DNA of 64,000 nucleotides from Limnomonas spitsbergensis (Eukaryota; Chlorophyta; Chlorophyceae; Chlamydomonadales): positions 5,858,501-5,922,500 of the forward strand of contig JAYJMM010000039.1 of NCBI GenBank assembly GCA_037349105.1. The letters are read 5' to 3'. Below, one piece after another: positions 22,651-31,600 of the stretch. Position 1 is the stretch's first letter, and each line of letters opens with the position of its first letter. The position numbers and the translations under genes are program-made. The notes beneath the pieces were generated by a model that saw only the letters and a program-made list of their open reading frames with translations, had not been told where the DNA came from and ran no database searches.

Positions 22651-25600
22651 ATGGACCTTGACCAAACAAAACAGTCCCCATTTAGGGGCGAACAGGGCCC
22701 GGAGCAAGTGCGGTTGCTTCTGGAAACTATAGAGCATCTCGCGGAGCATCTGGAGCTTGATGGGAAACTGCAAGCTTTCCAGGATGTGAAATCGACGCTC
22801 ATGAACGAGCACTCTCGTCTCCTGACGGGGAAAGAAATTGCAGCGGCCCAGGAGGTCGGGAATAATTGTGTCAGCGTCTACGTCTACAGCCATTCTTGAC
22901 ATGACCAGGAGCCTGCCAGCTTCCTGCATCTTATTTCCCAATGTCTCTGCCAGGGCAGTGTCGACCTTGGATGACTGACCAGACCCATCCTGCACTACTA
23001 CAGGGGCTGCATGACTACATGAGGCAAGTGTACACCACCAGCAGCGAGAACAGTGAGCTGAAGCTGCAAATCGTCAAGTGGCGCAAGCGCTCCGCTGTGC
23101 TGCGCCTGAAGCTTTCGAGCCTGGAGGAGACCGTGCACCAGATGCAAGGCAACCAAGGCTTGACACAGGCAGCCCTACAGGAGCTTCTGCAGGAGAACGC
23201 GGCCCAAAGGCAGCAGCAAGCAGGCCTCTGTGCAAAGCTGCGGGAGACCATGCAGGCCATGGGGGAGCAGCGAGCTGCCGTGCACACACTGAAGGTGCCT
23301 CACTGCCTCATGTTTCAGACTCTGAACAGCTCGCATACAATTATCTTAAGCATGCATGCGGAGGCATGGCATGCTGAACTCATTCCATTTGCATGCAAGC
23401 ATGCATGCGGAGGCAGGACATGCTGAACTCAAACCATTTGCATGCAAGCATGCATGCGGAGGCTGGGCATTCTGGCCCTTCAGCATTCGCATATATGAAC
23501 GGGGAGGCCGGATGACCCCTACGGATTTTAATGCATGCATGAGGAGGCATGTCATGCGAACCTCAAGAGTATTTGCATGAATGCGCGGGGAGGCAGAGTC
23601 TGCTGACCCTGTGGATGTCAATGCTTGCATGCCAAAGCAGGGCATGTAGGCGGATATAGCATACCTAGCGAATGAAATCCACATAAAGTCTCCCTGTAGT
23701 AGATCAACAGCGTCCAGGTTCTGGATACAATTGGCTGGCTGTGGATCAGTTCATTCAGCTACATTTCAGCTACCTCGAGGCCTCGGGCGGGAGGCACCAA
23801 GTGTGGCCAGCCTTGCCGCCTGGGCCTGTGTCTGAACGCCGGTGAAGGTTTTCCGACTGAGCCAAGAAACTTGCTGTCATGCAGGAGGATCTCTCTGCCT
23901 CACACGCCTCATGTCAAGCCGTCACGGCGCAGCTCCTGGATGCCGGGACTGAGCTTGAGGCGGCCCAAGCTCGGTGCAACCTGCTAGACGAACATGTGGC
24001 GGTGCTGGACAGCGAGCGCGGGGACCTCGTGCTGCTGCTAGCCGGCGCGCAGCTGGCCGCGGGCACCGCAGCCCGGCGGGCCGAGGGCCTCGACAGGCAG
24101 CTGGCCGCCGCTGCCGCGGCGGCGGCCGCCGCCGAGGTGCAGGCGACCGGGCTGCGCGACCGCGCCCGGGCGGCCGAGACTGCCCGGGACGGTGCGGCTG
24201 CCGCCACGCGGGCCGCCGAGGCCCGCGCGCAGGTCTCGGAGCACCGCGTGCTGCTGGCGGAGCAGGCGCTGGCTTCCTGGAAGCAGCTGGAGGAGGACAG
24301 GAGGAGGCTGGTGGAGGAGCGCGAGGCGCAGGTCAAAGACATGTCAGAGGCAGGTTCCGTTGGGGGGAGGGGCACCGGTGTGTGTTCAGGGTTGGGATAT
24401 CAGGGGTGTGCCAGATTTTTTTGGGTCGCCCCCGATGGGTCGAACCTGTAGCCGTTTGCCACCCCATCCTCGCTGGTGGGCTGATGCAAGAGCTGTGCGG
24501 CAAGCAACGCTGGTCGCTGGGAGGCGATGCCAAGGATGCATGGTATCCTGGTCCCATTGCAGTACTATGGTGACTGCGACTGCAGTATTTGGTGCCTGAA
24601 GGGCCTTACCGTACTATCAGAGTGGGCTCCCGACAGAGTATGTTCTTTCTAGAGACGTGATAAGTCACTCTGCATGTACCGATACCAATGGCCGGACTGA
24701 CGTGACCCCCCCCCCTTTGGCCTCTGCAGGAGCGTGCGAAACTGTCGAATGACCGTGCAAGTGCAACTGAGGACCGGCTGCAGGCGCAGGCGGCCATCCT
24801 GCAGACGCAGCTGGAGAGCGAGATAGGCATCAGGTGGGTGGGGGTGCATGGGGGGGACGGTGCATGGGGATGCGTAGAGAATATGGTGCATGGCAGGGCA
24901 TGACCGTGCATGACTGAGGGCCGGCTGCAAGCGCAGGCGGCCATTCTGCAAGCACAGCTGGAGATAGATAGAGAGACGCATTAGGTGGGTGGGGGTGCAT
25001 GGGGGGAAGGGGGTGAGGGTGCATGGGGATGCATGGAGAAAAGGGTGCATGTGTGGGCTTGAGGCTGCATGACGGTGCATGACTGAGGGTCGGCTGCAGG
25101 CGCAGGCGGCCATCCTGCAGATAATGCAGATGGAGAGAGAGATAGGCATCAGGTGGATGGATGTACATGGGGGAAGGGGGTGAGGGTGCATAGGGATGCA
25201 TGGAGAAAAGGGTGCCAGGGAGGGCATGACAGTGCATGACTGAGACCTGGCTGCAGGCGCAGGCGGCCATCCTGCAGACGCCGCTGGAGAGCGAGATAGG
25301 CATCAGGTGGGTGGGGTGCTTGGGGGGAAGGGGGAAGGAGGCATGGGGATGCATGGAGGAAAGGTTGCATGGACGGAAGGGCATGACACTGCGCGACTGA
25401 GGGCAGGCTGCAGACGCAGCTGGGCAGAAAGATAGTTATCAGATGCATGGCAGCATGGGGGTGGGTCTTTAGGATGCATGGGGATGTTCATCAGATGCAT
25501 GGCGATGTGTGGAAGTCTGTGCATGGGGATGTGCATCAGATGCATGGGGTTGCATGGAGGTCTGTGCGTGGGGATGTGTAGAGGTCTGTGCATGGGGATG

Positions 25601-28600
25601 TGCTCATGTGCATTAGATGCATGGGGATGTGTGGAGGTCTGTGCATGGGGATGTATGGAGGTGTGTGCATGGGGATGTGCATCAGATGCATGGTGGTGTG
25701 TGGAGGTTTGTGCATGGGGATGTGCATCAGATGCATGGGGTTGCATGGAGGTCTGTGCATGGGGATGTATGGAGGTGTGTGCATGGGCTTATGGAGCAGG
25801 GTCTACAGATGGCATGAGCATGGGCACGCAGGGTGGGTCTGCATGGGCAGGGTTGTGTGGACAGCCAGAATAGACATGCTATCCAGCCAGCATGGGCGTG
25901 GGCTTGTGGAGGAAGGTCAACAGCCAAGTTGCGTAGCTTGTGAATTGAATGTGGCTTTCAAGGCATGGCTGGATTGCAGAATTTGATAGCAAATTCGCCG
26001 AGAGGCATGGATTTTCCTAGGCCTGTCAGTGAATCATTTAAAGAGGTGTGCTGGTGATGGTCCTCGCGGAAGCTGTGCGGGGTGGCTGAGATTCCACCAG
26101 TGTAATTCCACCTGTGAGATTCCACCAGTGTAATTCCACCTGTGAGATTCCACCTGTGTAATCCCAAGATAAATCCTGCTGCCGGTACTTTTAACCTGGA
26201 AAGCACCATACCAATACTTACCGGCATTACGTGTAGTATTGTTTAGACCGTTTTTGATTGTTAACCAGGTAAATTCCGGTAAATAAACAATGGGAAATAA
26301 TTAAACAAAGCCGCGTCACGAGGACTCTCTCAATATTGCTGTTGTCTTGTGTCGCCTGCTGCGCCCCTCCAGGCACCAGACCGAGCTCTCTTTGAAGCAG
26401 CAGCTCGCGTCGGCGCAGGAGCGGCTCCTGGCCGAAGGGCGGCGGGCGCAGCAGCTAGATGAGCAGGTGTGGGGCTGACCGTGCTGGGGATGTGGTGACA
26501 AGAGGGTTTTCTGCTCGCCTTTCTCAGCTGCCGACCAGGGCCACATGCGCACCCGGGCTGTTTCTTGGTGTTAGCATCTCTGTGTTTCTAGGGTTGGGTG
26601 GCTGGCCTCACTTCTTGTAAAGTGTGAGTAAAAGAAAGAGGAGCACGGCGGGGGATAGGGTGCGGACGGAGCGGCAGGTGCAGGGAAGAAGATACGGTTC
26701 ATGGGAGGTTGATTGGATTAAGTTAGTAATAGCTCTTATGTTTCTGTCATGTACGGTACATCACATCATCCTATCAGGAGGACGTGGGGTGAATAGTGTG
26801 CCCAGAGGAGGGGTCCTGCGCCACTGCAGAGTCTCTGGTCCCACGGGCGCGTGCGCAGGAGGGTGGCGATTTCTGGTGGCATCTCTGTGCCCAGGGTGGC
26901 ATCTTTGTGCCCAGGGCGGGTTTTGCACCACTTCTAGCCCAAGCGCTGAAATGTTCCAGGGGTGATGGTTTCAACCTGGCCAATGTGCGGAGCTGGTTGA
27001 GTAGTCGTGGGGCTGACCACGAGGGCGGCAGTGGTGCAGCAGGGGAGGAGAAGGGGCGGACAGGGCAGAGGTACAGGAGAGAAGGGGCGGTACAGGGATT
27101 AAGAGGCTGACGTGGAAGAAGGGGCGTTTGACAGGTGGGAAGTGCGGAAGGGTTAAAGGTTTTAGGGTTTGGGCTCCCTCTCCCCTGGGGCTCGCTACAC
27201 CGCTGGTCGCAATGTGGCCCATCAGCATGTGGGCCTCCGCTCTGAAGGAAACCTACTGCTCGTTTGCGCAGCTGAGGTTGAAGCACTACAAGGTTCTGGA
27301 GCTGGAGGAGGAGATACAGATCCGGATCCAGGATACGCCCGGAAGGATGGTGGGTGGGCAGGGAGGGTGGGCAGGAAGGGTGGGGAGGGCAGCCAGCCTG
27401 CAGTGCTCAGCTACAGTTCAGCTACAGTTCAGCTACTTACCAGAACCAGGACACCTCCGGCAGGATGGTGGGCGGTCAGCCTACAGGGCAGTGCTCAGCT
27501 ACATGTCAGCTACAGTTCAGCTACTTACCAGATCCAGGACACCCCCAACTGGACAGTGGGCGGCCAGTCTACAGTGCACTTCTCAGCTATAGCTCTGCTA
27601 CAGTTCAGCTACCTAACGGATCCAGGACACCCTGGACAGGATGGTGGGGGGGGGCATAGTGGGCCAGGCATGTGGGACGCAGTACAGTGCTCAGCTACAT
27701 GTCAGCTACAGTCCAGCTACCCTCCAGATCCAGGGCACGCCCGACGGGATGGTGGACGCCTGGGCGGGCAGAGTGGGTGGGCTGCAGTGCAATTTCAGCT
27801 ACAGGTCAGCTACAGGTCAGCTACCAACCGGATCCAGGAAACGCCCGGAATGAGAATGGGTGGGCAGGAGGGTGGGCGGAGTGGGTGGATTGTTTGGTCC
27901 ACAGCTCTTGCCTCTGTCCATTGGCTGGATCGCAGCTGAAATGTAGCTGAATGTAGCTGAATCAGTCACTTGCCCATCTGCTGGTGGAGTGTGCAGTCCA
28001 TATTCCATAATGTCCCTTGATTGGCTGGGTTGCAGCCTTCGTGTAGCTGAAATGTGTGTTGCTGGATGTGATGGTAGCTGAATGTAGCTGAATCCGTCCA
28101 TTGCCTGCATGCAGGTGGATCGTGCGGTCCACAACGTCGATCGCATCATCTCCGAGTTAATGCCGGTGGAGGAGGGCGACGAGGAGGACGACTCGGATGC
28201 TGAGGGGCAGCAAAGGCTGACGCAGGTAAGGGGGGCTTAAGGATTTAAATTAAAATATGAACCCTAAACACCTAAAACTGTCAAGTGGTTGGCCGTGGAA
28301 AAAGGTGATAATGAGGACGGCTCAGATGTACGCAGGGGCAGCAGAGGCTGTCACTCAGGGCTTAGGGGTTGAATTGAGTTATAAACCCTGAACACCTAAA
28401 ATTGTCGTAGAGAGGCAACAGAGCCTGGCACTCGGGGGCTCAGAGGTTGAAATTGGAATATAAAACCTGGACCCTGATGTAGACAGCTAAGAAAAGGAGG
28501 ACGGCTCAGGTGTACAGGGGCAGATGTACAGGGGCAGCAGATGCTGGCAAGGGTGAGGACGCTTACGGTTTGAATTGAAATGTTCACCCTAAACCAGGTT

Positions 28601-31600
28601 GTGTAGAGGCAGCAGAGGCTGACACAAGTTGAAGGAGCGTTGGGGTTTAACCTGAACTGTCAACCCTGAACCATGTTGTAGAGAGGCAGCAGAGGCTGAC
28701 ACAGGTGAGGAGGCTTGAGGCTGGTGCCCACGTCGCACCGCGGTACGAGGATGGGTGGGCAGGAAGGTGGGCGGAGTGGATGGGCTGCAGTGCAGTCTCA
28801 GCTACATGTCAGCTACACGTCAGCTACATGGCAGCTTCTAACCGGATCCAGGATACGCCATTTATGAGGATGGGTGGGCAGGAAGGTGGGCAGAGTGGGT
28901 GGGCTGCAGTGCAGCTTCAGCTACATGTCAGCTACATGTCAGCTACTAACCGGATCCAGGATACGCCAGGTATGAGGATGGGTGGGCAGGAAGGTGGGCG
29001 GAGTGGGTGGATTGTGCAGGCCACCGCAGTACAGCACCCAACACTTCCCCCTTCTGAATTGTTAAGGGTTCACAGGATAAGAGTTTAGGAACAACACTTG
29101 ACCATTGCCTCCTAATGACAAGTTAACGGTTGGGAGCTTCACCCTTAACCCTAAACCCTCCTGACTACGGTAGTTATTAATGGTTTAGAGTTGTTAGGTG
29201 TTAAGATGCAGGGTATGCAACCGTTGCCTCCTTCCAACCTCCTCCGCCTCCAGGCCCAAGTCATGGCTGCCCGCAACATAAAGCAACAGGCAGGCAACAG
29301 CCAGCAACAGCCACAAGTTCCGGCGCACGCAGCCGGGCAGGCTCAGAGGGAGTCCGCAGCATCAGCGGCGGCGGCGGCCGTGCGGGCCACCGCCGCCCAC
29401 GCTGCGTCGGCTGCTCCTCCAGTCGGCCGCAGGAGTGCGGATCTTGCAGTGGTCGCACCGCTGCCGGCTCAGGTTGAGAAGCAACGGCCTCAGGCTGGTG
29501 CCCGGTTTGAGAGTCCTGAGACGGCGGATGCTTCCCCCATGGCGTTGGCGGCGGCGGCCTCCCCAGCAGCCGCGCAGCCGCTTGCTGTCCTCGCTGCCGA
29601 GGCGACGCAGCCTGCTGCCGGAGCAGCAAAGCAGCGGGATGCCCAGGCCGCCGTGAAACGCAAGAGGGGCGTGCTTCAGGATGTCAGCAACACGCGGCAG
29701 GACGGGGCACCTCCTCCTCCTGCTGCAGCTGCTGCTGCTGTTCCTGTGATTAAGGTTGGGGCGCCTCCTCCTCCTGCAGCTGCTGCTGTTGCTGCTGTGA
29801 AGAAGGACAAGGCTCCGGCCGCGAAGAGGGACGGAGCTGCAGCGAAGAAAGACGCGGCCGCCGCCATGAAGGACAGAACAGCGGCTGAAAAAGAGGCAGC
29901 GGCTGCTGCTACAAAGGAGGCAGCAGTACCTGCTACAGCGGACGAAGCAGCTCCTGCTGGTGCAAGGGGGAAAACGGCTGCTGCTAAAAAGGAGGCGGCA
30001 GCTGCTGTCGTCAAGGAGGCAGCGGCGCCAGCCCTGACCGAGCGGCATAGGGGAAAGGCTGCCAGCAGGGCGGAGCCGGCGGGTGGTGGCAGCACAAGTG
30101 AGCAGGGATTGCCAGACCTGTACATGGCGACCTTATACAGGCTTCACGCCGCATGCACTTTCCCACACTGCTGACGAAGCCAGGGCTCTCGCTGGTGCAG
30201 CGTTCATACTAACCTGCACAATAAACTTCGCATATCACTACACACTGAACTGCACACTAAACTTCACAACTGCTCTGCTTCTGGAGACAGGGATCCCTAG
30301 CTGCCACACTTCAATGTTCAAAATAAAATAAAGTACAGCGGTCAAAAGGCAGGTCAGATTTGCGACACAATCCGATTCATGACATCATCAGGCTCATGAC
30401 TCCACGCGGTGTGTGTTCTGTATGTGTGTCAGGGGGGGGCTAATGTACAGGCCAAGCAAGGCAGAAGTATCGGCCACGAAAGTGTGACATTTTTGGGCCA
30501 TTTTGGGGACATTTTTTGACATTTTTGGGCCATGCCGCCCTGTTTTCCTCACGATCCTTCGAGGCGTAGTTGTGTTTGCTTTGTTTGACTGCTGCACATT
30601 GTGGCTGATGCAGAGGCTGAGCGGGTCAGAGGCAAACATAAGAACACACCGGAGCGTCGGGTTCTGAAGGGGAGGAGGAGGAGCAGGAGGAGGCCTCTGT
30701 TGACGGAACTTCCCTTAACCTTCACACCCCCTTGCAAAGCGTAATTGTTTCCCTTTTCTGAGTGTTGCACGTCGTGGCTGCTGCAGAGGCTAAGCGGGTC
30801 AGAGGCGCCCGCCGTCAAACCGAGGAGCACACAAGAGCATCGGGTTCTGAAGGGGAGGAGGAGGAGGAACAGACGTCTGATGACGAAAATTTCGACCCGG
30901 GCTTTGAGGTGCGATTCATAGTTGGGGGTCAGGGCTGTGAGTTGTTATGAACAGCTAGGGCTTGGGGCTCTGAGGGTTGGAGGTACGTCAATTCAATTCG
31001 GGTTAAGAGGTGAAGCGATTCAAATTCAAATTCACGGTACTCTGCGTTTGTTTTGCCCTCTCTCAAAAGTATTGTTTACTGCACTGACCTCCACATGCGC
31101 TGCCCTACTCATGCGTCTCCCCATCTGATGTAGCTGAATTGTAGCTGAAATGCACCCCAAAAACCGCAATGTAGCTTAAGTTTAGGTGAAATGCACCCCC
31201 AGGAAATGCGATGTAGCTGAATTGTAGCTGAAACGTTAACATCCTGTACTGACCACCGCGAGTGCTGCCATGCGCGCCCCTGCCTCCCCATCTGAGAGCA
31301 TTCCCTTGACCTCCGCCGCAGGCCGAACGTGTCGCGGCACCCGCAAAGCCAGCTGTAAGCAAAGCTGGCAACAAAGTGCTAAAGCCCAGCAGCAAAGCGG
31401 GTAGGGGGTCGCGCTCCAGAGCCGCTGCGGCTCAAGCCAGTGCCGTGCAGCCAACAGCAGCGCAGCCTGCTGAGATGGACCACGATGCCGAAGAGGAGGA
31501 GGGCATGCCGCCTGAACATAGGGATGATGTGGGCGAGGGTATGCAGCTTGATCAGGGAGAGGAGGAGGCGGAGGGGGAGGTGCCCGAGGCTGACATTATC

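Noticed and set aside
22447..22995. 182-codon minus-strand ORF as the N-terminus of the HEAT-like gene
   Set aside because: It is antisense to exons 1 and 2 of the coiled-coil gene, whose frames join in phase. The HEAT-like gene has a good ATG at 22430, leaving room for a divergent promoter.
25478..25986. 131-codon Cys/Met-rich plus ORFs
   Set aside because: Readings of the GTGCATGGGGATGT minisatellite inside intron 4.
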